57,407 bases of DNA from an uncultured bacterium (GTDB lineage Bacteria > Atribacterota > Atribacteria > Atribacterales > Caldatribacteriaceae): the NCBI GenBank assembly GCA_937922705.1, contig CALAIW010000003.1:1-57407 (forward strand), given 5' to 3'. Positions 1 to 12,302 of this stretch are shown piece by piece. Position 1 is the first letter of the stretch; every line of letters begins with the position of its first letter. The notes beneath the pieces were generated by a model. That model had not been told where the DNA came from. It saw nothing but the letters and a program-made list of their open reading frames with translations, and ran no database searches. The position numbers and the translations under genes are program-made.

Positions 1-128
1 TTGGCGAGGTTATGTTTCGAAAGGACTAGAGTCATGGCCGCGGTAAGAGTCGTCTTTCCATGATCTACGTGCCCAATGGTTCCAACATTGACATGGGGTT
101 TTTTCCTTTCAAATTTCTGCTTGGCCAT
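1..128 (-). CDS. tuf: Elongation factor Tu, N-terminal fragment (cut by window edge)
   Basis: Only the first 42 codons lie in the window. The translation opens [20 protein letters not shown] and continues through the P-loop GHVDHGKTT, which identifies EF-Tu, the GTPase that brings aminoacyl-tRNA to the ribosome. The ATG at 128 has a GGAGG ribosome binding site 6-7 bases upstream. It follows fusA by 13 bases, giving the classical str-operon order rpsL-rpsG-fusA-tuf. The rest of the gene lies to the left of the window, so nothing can be said about its completeness. Confidence 0.97.
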   Translation of the reverse strand, partial: MAKQKFERKKPHVNVGTIGHVDHGKTTLTAAMTLVLSKHNLA

Positions 129-141
129 AGGGTATCCTCCT

Positions 142-2250
142 CTATTTCGCTTTTTCTATAATTTCTTTCATCAGATTTGCAGGAACTTCTTGGTAATGAG
201 AGAACTGCATGGTATAAGTAGCTCTCCCCTGAGTAAGGGACCGGAGAACCGTAGCATACCCAAAAAGCTCTGCGAGAGGAACTTTGGCGCTAACGATTTG
301 AGTTTCACCTTTTGCCTCAACGCTCTCTATTTTCCCCCGGCGCGCGTTGAGGTCTCCGATAACCTCCCCAAGGTACTCTCGAGGGACAATAACCTGGACT
401 TTCATAACAGGTTCAAGAAGCACGGGACTTGCCCTCTCAATTGCGTGTTTAAGGGCAATAGAACCTGCAATCTTAAACGCAAGATCGGAAGAATCAACAG
501 GATGATACGAACCATCAATGAGCTTCACCTTAACGTTAATCACTGGGAAACCAGCTATGACGCCGTTGTCAAGCGCTTCTCGCACTCCAGCTTCCACTGC
601 CGGAATATACTCCCTTGGAATTGTGCCTCCTACAATATGGTCTTCAAAAACAAACGGTTCTTCACAGGGCTCTACCTCGAGCACCACATGACCGTATTGT
701 CCCCGACCACCTGTCTGACGAATAAACTTCCCCTCAGCACGAGCAGATGACTTGATAGTTTCTTTATACGCTACTTGTGGTTTCCCAACGTTAGCCTCAA
801 CCTTGAATTCTCGCAAAAGTCGATCAACGATAATCTCAAGGTGCAACTCTCCCATGCCAGAGATAATAGTTTGCGCTGTTTCCTCGTCACTACGTACTCG
901 AAATGTGGGATCCTCTTCAGCAAGCTTTGCGAGAGCAATACTGAGCTTATCCTGGTCTGCTCTTGTTTTTGGTTCGATAGCTACTGAAATGACCGGCTCA
1001 GGGAAAGATGGTGCCTCAAGAATGATGGGATACCTTTCGTCACAAAGCGTATCCCCAGTTGTCGCTCGGCGCAGACCAACAACCCCACAGAGGTCTCCCG
1101 CCTTGACCTCTTCAACATCCTCACGATGGCTAGCATGAATGATCAAAAGACGGCTTACTCGCTCCTTCTCCCGCTTAGAAGCGTTGTAAACATAGGTACC
1201 ACTTCGCAAGGTCCCTGAATATACTCGAACAAAGGAAATCTTCCCAGCGTGTGGGTCCATAACAATTTTAAACACAAGTCCCACAAAAGGCTCCTTTGCA
1301 AGAGGAAGCCGAGTTTCCTCTTCCCTTGTCTCGGGATGAAACCCTCGAACAGGAGGAAGATCAAGGGGTGAGGGAAGATAGAAAACGACAGCATCAAGAA
1401 GAGGTTGAATACCTTTGTTTTTCAGAGCTGACCCTCCAAGAACAGGGACAAATTTCCCCGCAATGGTCCCTCTTCGAATCGCCTCGCGGAGAAAGTCAGG
1501 TGAAAGTTCCTCGCCCTCAAGGTATCGAGAAAGAACTTCCTCGTCGATTTCAGCTAAAGCCTCGATAAGGTGTTCCCGTGCCTTTAAGGCTTCTTCCCGA
1601 AGGGAGGAAGGAACCTCTTCTACCCGGTACATGGCCCCTGTTTCATCAATATCGTAAAAGTAGGCCTTCATCTCGACCAAGTCTACAACACCCACAAAGT
1701 CTGCTTCTTTCCCAATGGGGATTTGGATTGGATGCGCATTAGCGTTAAGCTTTTCCCGAATGGCTTTAACAACGGCAAAGAAATCTGCTCCAACACGATC
1801 AAGTTTATTTACAAAGGCGATGCGGGGAACACCATATTTATCCGCTTGGTGCCAAACGGTTTCAGACTGGGGCTCAACTCCACCAACTCCACAGAATACC
1901 GCAATGGCTCCATCAAGCACTCGAAGACTCCGTTCTACCTCTACTGTAAAGTCCACGTGCCCTGGCGTATCAATAATGTTAATGCGACAATCTCTCCAAA
2001 AACACGTCGTTACTGCAGAACTTATAGTAATACCCCGCTCCTGCTCTTGAGGAAGAAAGTCCATGGTAGCAGTACCTTCATGGACCTCCCCCATGCGGTG
2101 AATCTTCCCGGTATAGTACAGAATTCGCTCAGTGACCGTTGTTTTTCCCGCATCAATATGAGCCATGATACCAATATTGCGTATTTGCGATATAGCGTAA
2201 TCACCAAAACTTTGATAATTTTGCTGGACCTTGTTCATCGCCTTACTCAC
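142..2250 (-). CDS. fusA: Elongation factor G
   Basis: This 702-aa protein is normal length for EF-G, the GTPase that drives ribosomal translocation. Visible G-domain motifs are AHIDAGKTT (about residues 30-38), the switch I segment ERGITI, DTPGH and NKLD. The C-terminal two thirds carry the usual domains II-V, including [12 protein letters not shown] and the C-terminal segment ending in [10 protein letters not shown]. The start is GTG at 2250, with an AGGAGG stretch about 14 bases upstream; an ATG at codon 5 would be further from it. It sits 21 bases after rpsG and is part of the rpoBC-str operon. No inserts or missing residues were noticed. Confidence 0.98.
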   Translation of the reverse strand: MSKAMNKVQQNYQSFGDYAISQIRNIGIMAHIDAGKTTVTERILYYTGKIHRMGEVHEGTATMDFLPQEQERGITISSAVTTCFWRDCRINIIDTPGHVDFTVEVERSLRVLDGAIAVFCGVGGVEPQSETVWHQADKYGVPRIAFVNKLDRVGADFFAVVKAIREKLNANAHPIQIPIGKEADFVGVVDLVEMKAYFYDIDETGAMYRVEEVPSSLREEALKAREHLIEALAEIDEEVLSRYLEGEELSPDFLREAIRRGTIAGKFVPVLGGSALKNKGIQPLLDAVVFYLPSPLDLPPVRGFHPETREEETRLPLAKEPFVGLVFKIVMDPHAGKISFVRVYSGTLRSGTYVYNASKREKERVSRLLIIHASHREDVEEVKAGDLCGVVGLRRATTGDTLCDERYPIILEAPSFPEPVISVAIEPKTRADQDKLSIALAKLAEEDPTFRVRSDEETAQTIISGMGELHLEIIVDRLLREFKVEANVGKPQVAYKETIKSSARAEGKFIRQTGGRGQYGHVVLEVEPCEEPFVFEDHIVGGTIPREYIPAVEAGVREALDNGVIAGFPVINVKVKLIDGSYHPVDSSDLAFKIAGSIALKHAIERASPVLLEPVMKVQVIVPREYLGEVIGDLNARRGKIESVEAKGETQIVSAKVPLAELFGYATVLRSLTQGRATYTMQFSHYQEVPANLMKEIIEKAK

Positions 2251-2271
2251 GCCTTATTCTACACCCTCCTC

Positions 2272-3120
<849 letters not shown>

Positions 3121-3134
<14 letters not shown>

Positions 3135-3387
3135 ACCCATCCTCCTCTACTATAGCTGCACAGGAAGAACGAACTTCAATACCACAAGCTCTTCCCAACT
3201 CCTGAGCACTTGGAACGTACTCAAGAGGAATGTCTTTCTCACGGGCAAGGGCAGCAACAGCCTCTCGAATAGCTTCATCTACATCAAGAGCGACAAAGAC
3301 TTTTTTTGCCCTTCCCCGCTCAATGGCTCTCTGTGTTTCCCGAAAACCTACAACCCTTTTGGCTCCACGAAGTTCCTCAAGACCCAT
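3121..3387 (-). CDS. L7Ae/L30e-family K-turn RNA-binding protein (YbxF-like)
   Basis: This 88-aa protein lies between rpoC and rpsL, exactly where Bacillus and relatives carry YbxF. Segments supporting the L7Ae/L30e/Gadd45 fold are the N-terminal [20 protein letters not shown], then the DVDEAI helix and the strand leading to [15 protein letters not shown], which is the family's typical RNA-contact loop followed by a glycine. YbxF binds kink-turn RNA in vitro; a ribosome-associated role is likely but not proven here. The stop overlaps rpsL by 14-20 bases. No strong Shine-Dalgarno precedes the ATG at 3387. Confidence 0.9.
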
Positions 3388-3426
3388 ACCAGAAAGCGAC
3401 AGAGGAATTGTAGCAGCCCAAGGAGT

Positions 3427-6400
3427 TTATGTCAATTCCCCGCCGTTCTCATCTTCTTCAAAATCGAATCCCTCGTAATCTTCAAAGACCTCTTCCTCAA
3501 ACCCTTCCTCAAACTCTTCTTCTGTCACATCGACACTCATAAGCTCTCTAAGATCAAGAATCTCTTCGGAAACCTCTTCTTTTGGAAGCTCTTCGCCCTT
3601 TTCTGTAGAGAGACGAATTTTACGGTACTTTTCGAATCCTGTCCCAGCAGGAATGAGTTTTCCTATAATGACATTTTCTTTAAGCCCGATGAGCTGGTCA
3701 ATCTTTCCCTTAACTGCTGCATCGGCAAGGACATGGGTTGTCTGCTGGAACGATGCTGCCGAGAGGAAGCTTTCTACCGCAAGGGAAGCCTTTGTAATAC
3801 CTAAAGCCACGGGGCGACCTGTAGCTACTTGCTTCAAACCAGGGAGATAGATAACTTCCTCCACAAGGGTGCGGATTTCTTTCTCTCCTTCTGGATCGCG
3901 AAGAAGGAGAAAACCTACGTTGTCCTCGGCAATCTTGGCTACATCATCTCGATCAATAACTTCCCCAGCTCGCACAAGAATATCACCATCACTTCCCACA
4001 ACAATGTCTTGAGCAGCGACTTTTCCAACGACCTCTTTTTCAAGAAGTTCAATGAGACGCCCTTCAATGGAGAAGAAGCGGCCATCACTCAGAGGAACTT
4101 CCTTGATGCCTTCTACGACAAGTCGCCGGGCAACGCTTCGGCTTATGGCCTGCCCTGCCTGAATTATTACCTCACCGGTTTGCGGACTCACGATATCCTT
4201 TGCCACTTCCTTATTCAGAATCTCTTCACGTAGAACCCGCACCAGACTCTCCTTTACCTGGAAAACTCGAACGTTTTTCCAGATAGCTACCCGTTCCACG
4301 TCGTGCGCTTCAAGGATAGCGATTTCTCCCTGGTCAAGACGTGTATTTACTGAGAGAAGCACTTTGCCCGTCGCGGGATCCACAACATCCTCAGCAAGTA
4401 TGGCGCCCCGAAGCCTCTCCCAGGTTGCCTGTTCTCGAACCCGGAGTCTCAAGGGTCCAATTTCGCCGAGACGTTCAAGAAGATGTTCTCGAAGAACTTC
4501 CCCAGCTCGTACAAGGACCTTACCGGAGGTGTCCCGAACCTCTTCAACACAGATACGGTTTACAAGCTCATTTTCAAGATTCTTTTGGCCTCGAAGAACC
4601 CTGAAGAAAGTACTATCCCTACGGACAAGGAATGGACGACAATCGTTGGAGAGAATAGTTTCAATGTCCTGAGCATCAAGCACTCGACCTTTCGAAAGAA
4701 GCACGTTGCCTGAAGCATCAAGTACATTCTCTTCAAGGACGCAACTTTCAAGGAGTTCCTGCGCCTTCTCCTTAAGGCGAGCATTCTCTTCGCGGACACG
4801 AGCGTTCTCCTTCTCAAAGTCCTCGAGAAATACCATCTCGCCGGAAAGGAGATTCGTATCTCCTGCATTTTCAACCATGATTTTGTTAAGGCGAGCAATT
4901 TGCCGGATAATAATCTCGATGTGCTTATCGTTAATAGACACTCCTTGTGAAATATACACTGATTGAATCTCTTCAAGGAGATACTTCTGTACTGCTCGGA
5001 TACCTTTAATGCGGAGAATATCCTTGGGATTGATAGGGCCAAGGGTAAGACGATCACCAGCACGGACTCTGTCGCCTTCGGTAACCGCAATCTTCACGTC
5101 ATGTGGAACAAGGTAGGTGCGAACCTCCTGATTTTCTTCATCTTCACTCGGTCGAACGTAGATTTTTCGCCGATTCCCAATAACTTCGATCTTCTCCACT
5201 ACTCCATCAACATCGGAGAGAATAGCAGCCTTTTTGGGCTTGCGTACTTCAAAGAGCTGCTCTACCCGTGGAAGACCTTGGGTAATATCTTCTCCCGCAA
5301 TACGCACACCCCCAGTGTGGAAAGTCCGCATAGTAAGCTGTGTTCCCGGTTCTCCAATGGATTGAGCAGCCACAATACCCACCGCCTCACCCACATCAAC
5401 AAGGCGACCAGTGGCAAGGTTTCTCCCATAACACTTGGCACAAACCCCATATTTTGTGCGGCAGGTGAGTACAGATCGTACCCAAGCCTGACGGATATTG
5501 CGCTTTTTAAGTTCCTCAACGACTCTCTCATCTATCTCTTGGCCAGCTCGAACGAGAACTTCACCCGTTGTGGTATCCACAATGTCCCGGAGAGCGATAC
5601 GGCCGAGAACTCGCTCTTCAAAGGGCTCGATGACGTTGTCATTTTCGTCTTTGAGGTCTTCAAGAAGAATACCATCATCTGTACCACAGTCTTCCTCCCG
5701 GACGATGACGTCCTGGGCGACATCCACAAGTCTCCGAGTAAGGTACCCTGACTTTGCCGTTCGCAAGGCTGTGTCAGCAAGTCCTTTTCGAGCACCGTGG
5801 GTGGAAATAAAGTACTCAAGAACACTGAGTCCTTCGCGGAAATTGGCCTTAATCGGGTATTCGATGATGCGGCCAGAAGGATCAGCCATAAGGCCGCGCA
5901 TGCCACAGAGCTGGCTCACCTGACGGACGCTTCCTCGAGCTCCAGATTTAGCCATCATGTTTACTGGGTTGAAATCAGGAAGAATCTCAAGGATAGCGTC
6001 TGCAATTTTGTTTGCCGCATCCGTCCATACATCCACAACTTTTTGCTCTCGTTCTTCAGCAGTGATAAGACCCTGAGCATAATGCTCGTTGATCTCCTCA
6101 ACCCGGCGAGCAGCCTCCTCAATAATTTGCTCCTTGTTCGAAGGGATCTCAAGGTCAAGTACGCTGATTGTGGCGCCAGACTTTGTCGCGTAGTGGAATC
6201 CCGCCTCTTTAATCCGGTCGAGCATCTCAACAGTAACTTTGTTACCAAATTTGCGGTAACAGAGATCTACAATATCTGAGAGTTTCTTCTTTGTCACTGG
6301 CTCGTTGTAGTAAGGCATTCCCTCGGGAAGGAGACTATTGAAAATCACCCTTCCAACGGTTGTTTCTTGAACCTCAGGATGTTTTTCAGTGATTTCCCTA

Positions 6401-8406
6401 ATAAATACCGGCTCGTGGAGATCGACTATACCAAACTCATAACCAAGAAGAGCCTCATCGACACTCCAGAATACCTTCTTTGGCTCCCTCCGTGCACCAA
6501 GAAGAGTAAGATAGTAACACCCAAGGACCATGTCTTGAGTCGGAACAGCAATGGGCTTCCCATGAGCTGGAGAGAGAATATTGTGAGAGGAGAGCATAAG
6601 AATTTGAGACTCTGCCTGGGCTTCTGCCGAAAGTGGCACATGAACAGCCATCTGGTCACCGTCAAAATCTGCATTAAACGCTGGACAGACTAAGGGATGA
6701 AGCTGGATAGCATTCCCTTCTATAAGGACAGGCTGAAATGCCTGGATACTCAAGCGGTGAAGCGTTGGTGCTCGGTTGAGAAGCACAGGGTGCTCAGCAA
6801 TAACCTCCTCAAGCACACCCCAAACCTCTTCCCTTGCTCTTTCCACCATCTTCTTGGCACTCTTTATGTTGTGGGCAAGACCTTTATCCACGAGCTTTTT
6901 CATGACAAAAGGTTTGAAAAGCTCCAGAGCCATCTTCTTCGGTAATCCACACTGGTCAAAGCGAAGCCTCGGTCCTGCAACAATGACTGATCTTCCCGAG
7001 TAGTCAACCCGCTTTCCAAGAAGGTTCTGACGGAACCGACCCTTCTTACCCCGGAGCATATCGCTTAAAGACTTTAGGGGACGGTTCCCAGGACCAAGCA
7101 CTGGTCGCCCACGACGGCCATTGTCAAAGAGCGCATCAACTGCCTCTTGGAGCATACGTTTTTCGTTCTTAACGATAATCTCTGGGGCACCAAGCTGCAG
7201 AAGCCGCTTTAAGCGATTGTTCCGGTTGATAACCCGACGGTAGAGATCATTGAGGTCTGAAGTGGCAAATCGCCCACCATCGAGTTGAACCATGGGCCGA
7301 AGGTCTGGAGGAAGTACCGGAATGACCTCAAGGATCATCCACTCCGGTCGGTTCCCAGATTTCAGGAAGGCTTCAACCACTTGGAGACGTTTAATAATTT
7401 TTTTCGCTTTTTGTCCTGTTGCTTCCTTAAGTTCTTTTCGGAGATCTCGGGCAAGTTGTTCAAGGTCCATATTCTTCAAGATCTCTCGAACAGCTTCTGC
7501 ACCCACTCCCGCCTTAAACTCAGGGTCATAACGGGAGAGGAGTTTAGCTTCAGTCTCAAGAATCATTTGAGCAACCTTTAACCCTGTCTGCCCTGGATTG
7601 ATAACAATGTAGCATGGCTCCTCTACAGTTTCAGAGAGGATGGTTTCTTCGAAGAGATTACCAAAAATCTCTCGGAGCTCATTAACTTCAGATTCTGAAA
7701 GCTCATCATCTCGTTGGTATGGAAAAGCCCGAATATCAACAACCTCAAAGGTATTATCGTCAATCTGCTCAACAGAAAAACTCTCTTTGTACTTTGCCCG
7801 GTATCTAGCGTAGTCCTTGAGACTCAGGCGATCACCAATAGAGAAAGGAAGAGTATGGACCTCAGTGATTCGATGAGCAAGTTCAGCCCGAAAGGCAGGA
7901 TCGTATTTGCTGTAAATCTTGTACTCAGTTTCACGGATAGTAGCCCCCACTTCGAGGTTCGTTCCTCCCGGCTCGATAACCTTATAGCAGTCCTCCCGTT
8001 TCCTTCCAGAGGCAAAGTAGAGCACTTTTTCAAGGTTTTTGGGAAGAATGCCAAGAAGAAGCGCCATTTTACTGGGAACGCTTTTGAAATACCAGATATG
8101 CGACACAGGAGCAGCAAGCTCAATATGCCCAAGTCGCTCACGCCGTACCGAAGCCCGAGTAACCTCTACACCGCAACGATCACAAACAACTCCCTTGTCG
8201 CGGACTCTCTTGTATTTTCCACAGTAGCATTCCCAGTCCTTTGTAGGGCCAAAGATTTTCTCACAGAAGAGCCCGTCTTTTTCTGGTTTCAGGGTACGAT
8301 AGTTTATCGTCTCGGGTTTCTTTACTTCCCCGTGGGACCATTTGCGAATTTCCTCAGGAGAAGCCAACCCAATTTGAATCGCTCCAACGTCATTGACATC
8401 CACCAA
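3427..8406 (-). CDS. rpoC: DNA-directed RNA polymerase subunit beta' with large C-terminal insertion
   Basis: At 1659 aa this is much longer than Bacillus (about 1200) or E. coli (1407) beta'. The N-terminal zinc ribbon (CYCGKYKR...CDRCGVEV, about residues 60-83), the catalytic [12 protein letters not shown] (about 576-587) and the second zinc site [11 protein letters not shown] (about 980-990) are intact. A segment around residues 130-285 duplicates the xPGxTxL element usually present once in conserved region A-B. Between [12 protein letters not shown] and [13 protein letters not shown], where other enzymes are nearly contiguous, about 330 residues are inserted (about 1197-1525). They open with a predicted coiled coil and continue with about five repeats. 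The proposed start is TTG at 8406, with GTG as codon 2; a G-rich ribosome binding site fits either. It lies 19 bases after rpoB in the same operon. Confidence 0.98.
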   Translation of the reverse strand: MVDVNDVGAIQIGLASPEEIRKWSHGEVKKPETINYRTLKPEKDGLFCEKIFGPTKDWECYCGKYKRVRDKGVVCDRCGVEVTRASVRRERLGHIELAAPVSHIWYFKSVPSKMALLLGILPKNLEKVLYFASGRKREDCYKVIEPGGTNLEVGATIRETEYKIYSKYDPAFRAELAHRITEVHTLPFSIGDRLSLKDYARYRAKYKESFSVEQIDDNTFEVVDIRAFPYQRDDELSESEVNELREIFGNLFEETILSETVEEPCYIVINPGQTGLKVAQMILETEAKLLSRYDPEFKAGVGAEAVREILKNMDLEQLARDLRKELKEATGQKAKKIIKRLQVVEAFLKSGNRPEWMILEVIPVLPPDLRPMVQLDGGRFATSDLNDLYRRVINRNNRLKRLLQLGAPEIIVKNEKRMLQEAVDALFDNGRRGRPVLGPGNRPLKSLSDMLRGKKGRFRQNLLGKRVDYSGRSVIVAGPRLRFDQCGLPKKMALELFKPFVMKKLVDKGLAHNIKSAKKMVERAREEVWGVLEEVIAEHPVLLNRAPTLHRLSIQAFQPVLIEGNAIQLHPLVCPAFNADFDGDQMAVHVPLSAEAQAESQILMLSSHNILSPAHGKPIAVPTQDMVLGCYYLTLLGARREPKKVFWSVDEALLGYEFGIVDLHEPVFIREITEKHPEVQETTVGRVIFNSLLPEGMPYYNEPVTKKKLSDIVDLCYRKFGNKVTVEMLDRIKEAGFHYATKSGATISVLDLEIPSNKEQIIEEAARRVEEINEHYAQGLITAEEREQKVVDVWTDAANKIADAILEILPDFNPVNMMAKSGARGSVRQVSQLCGMRGLMADPSGRIIEYPIKANFREGLSVLEYFISTHGARKGLADTALRTAKSGYLTRRLVDVAQDVIVREEDCGTDDGILLEDLKDENDNVIEPFEERVLGRIALRDIVDTTTGEVLVRAGQEIDERVVEELKKRNIRQAWVRSVLTCRTKYGVCAKCYGRNLATGRLVDVGEAVGIVAAQSIGEPGTQLTMRTFHTGGVRIAGEDITQGLPRVEQLFEVRKPKKAAILSDVDGVVEKIEVIGNRRKIYVRPSEDEENQEVRTYLVPHDVKIAVTEGDRVRAGDRLTLGPINPKDILRIKGIRAVQKYLLEEIQSVYISQGVSINDKHIEIIIRQIARLNKIMVENAGDTNLLSGEMVFLEDFEKENARVREENARLKEKAQELLESCVLEENVLDASGNVLLSKGRVLDAQDIETILSNDCRPFLVRRDSTFFRVLRGQKNLENELVNRICVEEVRDTSGKVLVRAGEVLREHLLERLGEIGPLRLRVREQATWERLRGAILAEDVVDPATGKVLLSVNTRLDQGEIAILEAHDVERVAIWKNVRVFQVKESLVRVLREEILNKEVAKDIVSPQTGEVIIQAGQAISRSVARRLVVEGIKEVPLSDGRFFSIEGRLIELLEKEVVGKVAAQDIVVGSDGDILVRAGEVIDRDDVAKIAEDNVGFLLLRDPEGEKEIRTLVEEVIYLPGLKQVATGRPVALGITKASLAVESFLSAASFQQTTHVLADAAVKGKIDQLIGLKENVIIGKLIPAGTGFEKYRKIRLSTEKGEELPKEEVSEEILDLRELMSVDVTEEEFEEGFEEEVFEDYEGFDFEEDENGGELT
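3890..4770 (-). repeat. Five imperfect ~46-residue protein repeats inside the RpoC insertion
   Basis: Five units can be read by eye, beginning at about 4765, 4568, 4420, 4225 and 4035. Each follows the pattern (A/V)xxDVxDxxTGxVLVxAGxxIxxxxxxxLxxxxV, for example [18 protein letters not shown] and [16 protein letters not shown]. The same pattern occurs once in the ordinary beta' body at about 5467-5608 ([20 protein letters not shown]), just before the second zinc site. The insertion therefore looks like amplification of a resident barrel-like element, similar to the sandwich-barrel hybrid motifs described in lineage-specific RNA polymerase inserts. The match to that fold is inference from the pattern. 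Confidence 0.75.
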
Positions 8407-8425
8407 GGATTTCTTCCCCCTTCAC

Positions 8426-11400
8426 TTACTTTTTCTCTCGACCCTGGAGATTCACACCAAGGCTTGGAACCTCTTCCTCAGTGCTTTCCATTTCCTCTAG
8501 GGAGATCTCCCTCCCCTTGTTATCAAAAATCTTTACACTCAAGCAAAGACTCTGGAGTTCTTTCACAAGGACCTTAAAGGACTCAGGAAGAGATGGCTGC
8601 AAGACGTTCTTTCCTTTGACAATCGCCTCGTATGCCTTGACCCTTCCTGCGATGTCATCAGATTTGACAGTGAGCATCTCCTGGAGAGTATAGGCTGCGC
8701 CGTATCCCTCAAGCGCCCACACCTCCATCTCTCCAAAGCGTTGCCCGCCAAACTGGGCTTTTCCGCCAAGGGGTTGTTGGGTGACAAGAGAGTACGGTCC
8801 AGTCGAACGAGCATGAATCTTAGTCTCCACAAGGTGAGCAAGCTTCATCATGTAGATATATCCCACAGTCACCTCGTTATCGAAAGGTTCACCAGTCCGA
8901 CCATCGTAAAGAACCGTTTTTCCCTGGGGGAAAAGATGAAAATCCTCTGATACTCGATGGTCAAAGAACTCGGCAAAAGGAACGTCTCCACTGGGGGTTT
9001 GAGCACGATACATAGCATCAAGGATTTCCTCTTCCCGTGCTCCATCAAAGGGAGGACTAGTCAGGAACCTTCGCTCCTTATTCGCTACCCATCCAAGGTG
9101 AGTTTCAAGAATTTGTCCAATATTCATTCGTGAAGGGACACCAAGAGGATTGAGAACAATGTCAACCGGTGTTCCGTCAGGGAGATACGGCATATCTTCC
9201 TCAGGAAGAATACGGGCAATAACTCCTTTATTTCCATGGCGTCCTGCCATCTTGTCTCCTACAGTAATCTTCCGCTTCTGTGCCACATACACCTTCACGA
9301 GTTTATTAACCCCAGGAGCAAGTTCATCGCCATTTTCCCGAGAAAAGACTTTCACATCGATGACTTTACCATACTCTCCATGAGGCATCCGCAAAGATGT
9401 ATCACGAACCTCTCGCGCCTTCTCACCAAAGATTGCCCTGAGAAGCTTTTCCTCTGGAGTAAGCTCGGTTTCCCCCTTTGGGGTGACCTTACCCACGAGG
9501 ATATCTCCTGGTTTCACGTCAGCACCAATGCGGATGATACCGTCCTCATCGAGGTTGCGAAGCGCTTCCTCGCCAAGATTGGGGATATCTCGCGTGATCT
9601 CTTCTGGACCAAGCTTCGTATCCCGTGCCTCAACCTCATACTCCTCAATGTGAATGGAAGTGAAAATGTCCTCCTTCACCAGGCGTTCGCTGATCACTAT
9701 AGCATCCTCAAAATTTTCTCCCTCCCAGGGCATAAAGGCGACAAGAACATTACGACCCAAGGCAATCTCACCCATAGAAGTACATGGACCATCAGCAATG
9801 ATTTGATTCGCCGTGACGTAGTCTCCCTTTCGCACAATAGGTTTGTGGTTCATGCAAGTACTCTGGTTTGAACGCTGGAATTTATCAAGGTAGTACACGT
9901 CCTTTGTCCCGTCTTCCGCCTCGATCTCGATACGGACTGAGTCTGCATAGACGACTCTACCGGCCCTTCGAGCGGTAACCGTAGCTCCTGAATCCTGAGC
10001 CACCTTGTACTCTATACCCGTACCAATGTACGGAGGCTGGGAAACAAGGAGAGGTACCGCCTGCCGTTGCATATTCGCTCCCATGAGAGCCCGGTTTGCA
10101 TCGTTATGTTCAAGGAACGGAATGAGCGAAGCCGAAGCGCTGAGAATCTGCTGCGGTGAAACATCCATAAAGTCCACTCGATCTCTGGGAACCTCGATAA
10201 TCTTCCCTCTAAAACGAACCACCACAGGGTCAGAAACTATAGAACCGTCACTATCGAGTTTTGTATCTGCAGGAGCAATATGGTACCGATCCTCCTCATC
10301 AGCGGTTAGGTACACAATCTCATTTGTAACTTTTCCATTAACGACCTTTCGATAGGGCGTTTCGATAAAACCATACTCATTTACCCGCCCATAGATGCAC
10401 AAAGAAGTGATAAGGCCAATATTCGGTCCTTCTGGCGTCTCGATTGGGCACATACGTCCATAGTGCGTGTAGTGCACATCACGTACCTCAAATCCTGCTC
10501 GCTCTCGGCTTAAGCCTCCAGGACCAAGGGCACTCAAGCGTCTCTTGTGAGTAAGCTCGGAAAGAGGGTTGACCTGGTCCATAAACTGAGACAAAGGACT
10601 ACTTCCCAGAAACTCTCGAAGCGCAGCTATGACAGGGCGCACATTAATGAGGCTCTGGGGTGTTGGAGATTCCGTATCTGGTTGAATAGTCATCCGTTCT
10701 CGAATAACCTTCTCCACCCGAAGAAGACCTGTGCGGAACTGGTTCTGCAAGAGTTCTCCTACAAGACGCGCTCGACGGTTTCCCAGGTGGTCGATGTCAT
10801 CACTATACCCGATGCCATCGATAAGGTTAAGGAGGTATCGAATACCTCCCACCACGTCCTCAGGAGCAAGGGTACGTCCCTTCTCAACCCTGACCTTTGT
10901 AATACCAAGTTCCCGAAGGTCCCGAATGGTTTCAAAAGTCAAAACAGTCCCTTTGGGAAGAAGAACCCTTCCTGTTTCCAGATCCACAACGTCTTTACTA
11001 AGCACACGACCTTCAAGATCATCCGAAAGAACTTCAAGGGTATCGTTTGTTTCTATGTAAACCTTAACAGGGAGGTTCTCGCTGTTAAAGACCGTAACAT
11101 ACTCAACAGGATACTCCTCATTAAGTTGTTCAATTTCCTGGGCTATCTTCCGGGTAATACGGGTTCCAGCTCGGAGGACTACCTTGTACCTTTCAGGGTC
11201 AAAATGCTCGCCAAGACTTTCAATGTTTCTAATACATCGCTTCTCCTGAAGATCGATGACGAGATCCTCCGCAGCAGCAAGCTCTTCAACTCGAACAATA
11301 CGCTCTTCAAACTTAAGCTTATTGTTAATCTTATACCGACCAACCTCACCAAGATCGTAATGACGTGGGTTGAAAAAGAGGTACTTGATAAAATCCCTTG

Positions 11401-12163
11401 TATTCTCTTCTGTAGGCGGCTCACTTGGGCGAAGACGTCGGAAAATTTCCACAATGGCCTCTTTCGTCGTTGTAGATGGATCACGCTCCAAAGTCTTTCG
11501 GATATATGGATGGTAGTCGAAAAGAGCAAGAATCTCTTCGTTAGAGCTATACCCAAAAGCTCGCACAAGAGTACAAGCATTGATCTTTCGTCGTCTGTCA
11601 ACTCTTACAAAAATAATATCTCCCGGATCGATACCAAACTCAAGCCACGCCCCTCGATTAGGGATAATTTTAAAGCCGTATTCAACCCTTCCAGTTGGAG
11701 TTACTTCCCGAGAAAAGAAGATACCTGGAGAACGAACAAGTTGCGTAACAACAACTCTCTCTGCTCCATTGACTACGAATGTCCCTTTGTCCGTCATAAG
11801 GGGAAGGTCCCCCATATAGACGTCTTGTTCCTTAATTTCATTTGTGTGCTGGTCAATGAGACGGACACGGACATAGAGAGGTGCCGCATACGTCCTTCCC
11901 TTCTCCTTCGCCTCTCGAACTGTCAGAGGAGGCTCCTCAAGACGGTACCCTAAGAACTCAAGAACAAATTTCCCTGTAAAATCCTGTATAGGGAAGACTT
12001 CAAGAAAAACCTCCTGTAATCCTTGGCGCTTCCGCTTCTCGGGTGGCACATCCTTTTGGAGAAACCACTCAAAAGATTTCTTCTGAATCTCTATAAAGTT
12101 TGGTAACTCGGCACACGAGGGGATTTTGGCAAAACTCTGCCGCTTGATGTAACCAACGCTCAC
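8426..12163 (-). CDS. rpoB: DNA-directed RNA polymerase subunit beta
   Basis: This 1245-aa protein is the beta subunit. The rifampicin-pocket region contains [20 protein letters not shown] followed by [11 protein letters not shown]. Other hallmarks are [45 protein letters not shown] and the C-terminal [20 protein letters not shown]. Residues about 383-430 hold one copy of the repeat seen in RpoC ([20 protein letters not shown]), just before the conserved [10 protein letters not shown]. The GTG start at 12163 has a purine-rich AAGGTGG upstream. No rplL precedes it; instead a consensus promoter lies in the 139-base gap upstream, so rpoB heads its own transcript here. Confidence 0.98.
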   Translation of the reverse strand: MSVGYIKRQSFAKIPSCAELPNFIEIQKKSFEWFLQKDVPPEKRKRQGLQEVFLEVFPIQDFTGKFVLEFLGYRLEEPPLTVREAKEKGRTYAAPLYVRVRLIDQHTNEIKEQDVYMGDLPLMTDKGTFVVNGAERVVVTQLVRSPGIFFSREVTPTGRVEYGFKIIPNRGAWLEFGIDPGDIIFVRVDRRRKINACTLVRAFGYSSNEEILALFDYHPYIRKTLERDPSTTTKEAIVEIFRRLRPSEPPTEENTRDFIKYLFFNPRHYDLGEVGRYKINNKLKFEERIVRVEELAAAEDLVIDLQEKRCIRNIESLGEHFDPERYKVVLRAGTRITRKIAQEIEQLNEEYPVEYVTVFNSENLPVKVYIETNDTLEVLSDDLEGRVLSKDVVDLETGRVLLPKGTVLTFETIRDLRELGITKVRVEKGRTLAPEDVVGGIRYLLNLIDGIGYSDDIDHLGNRRARLVGELLQNQFRTGLLRVEKVIRERMTIQPDTESPTPQSLINVRPVIAALREFLGSSPLSQFMDQVNPLSELTHKRRLSALGPGGLSRERAGFEVRDVHYTHYGRMCPIETPEGPNIGLITSLCIYGRVNEYGFIETPYRKVVNGKVTNEIVYLTADEEDRYHIAPADTKLDSDGSIVSDPVVVRFRGKIIEVPRDRVDFMDVSPQQILSASASLIPFLEHNDANRALMGANMQRQAVPLLVSQPPYIGTGIEYKVAQDSGATVTARRAGRVVYADSVRIEIEAEDGTKDVYYLDKFQRSNQSTCMNHKPIVRKGDYVTANQIIADGPCTSMGEIALGRNVLVAFMPWEGENFEDAIVISERLVKEDIFTSIHIEEYEVEARDTKLGPEEITRDIPNLGEEALRNLDEDGIIRIGADVKPGDILVGKVTPKGETELTPEEKLLRAIFGEKAREVRDTSLRMPHGEYGKVIDVKVFSRENGDELAPGVNKLVKVYVAQKRKITVGDKMAGRHGNKGVIARILPEEDMPYLPDGTPVDIVLNPLGVPSRMNIGQILETHLGWVANKERRFLTSPPFDGAREEEILDAMYRAQTPSGDVPFAEFFDHRVSEDFHLFPQGKTVLYDGRTGEPFDNEVTVGYIYMMKLAHLVETKIHARSTGPYSLVTQQPLGGKAQFGGQRFGEMEVWALEGYGAAYTLQEMLTVKSDDIAGRVKAYEAIVKGKNVLQPSLPESFKVLVKELQSLCLSVKIFDNKGREISLEEMESTEEEVPSLGVNLQGREKK

Positions 12164-12254
12164 TGATCACACCACCTTCGGGGGATTTCAATTAAGGATA
12201 CGCCTCTTCGAAAACGCAGAGAAAAATCACACCCGCTTAAACCGACAATTGGTC

Positions 12255-12283
12255 ATTGTAGAAGATTATCCTTCACGTGTCAA
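12255..12283 (-). promoter_or_regulatory. Consensus sigma70 promoter for the rpoBC-str operon
   Basis: On the minus strand TTGACA (12278-12283) is followed after exactly 17 bases by TACAAT (12255-12260). Transcription would begin near 12248, giving a leader of about 85 bases before the rpoB GTG at 12163. No obvious hairpin terminator was seen between this promoter and the end of the MEMO-like gene upstream. Confidence 0.85.
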
Positions 12284-12302
12284 TAGGAGGAGCGGTTTTT
12301 AA

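Noticed and set aside
10547-11953. 468-codon open frame on the plus strand opposite rpoB
   Set aside because: It is antisense to a highly conserved part of rpoB, its translation is rich in Ser, Thr, Lys and Asn with no family resemblance, and it lacks a ribosome binding site. Similar shadows lie opposite fusA, rpoC, the UroD-like gene (36753-38036) and transketolase.
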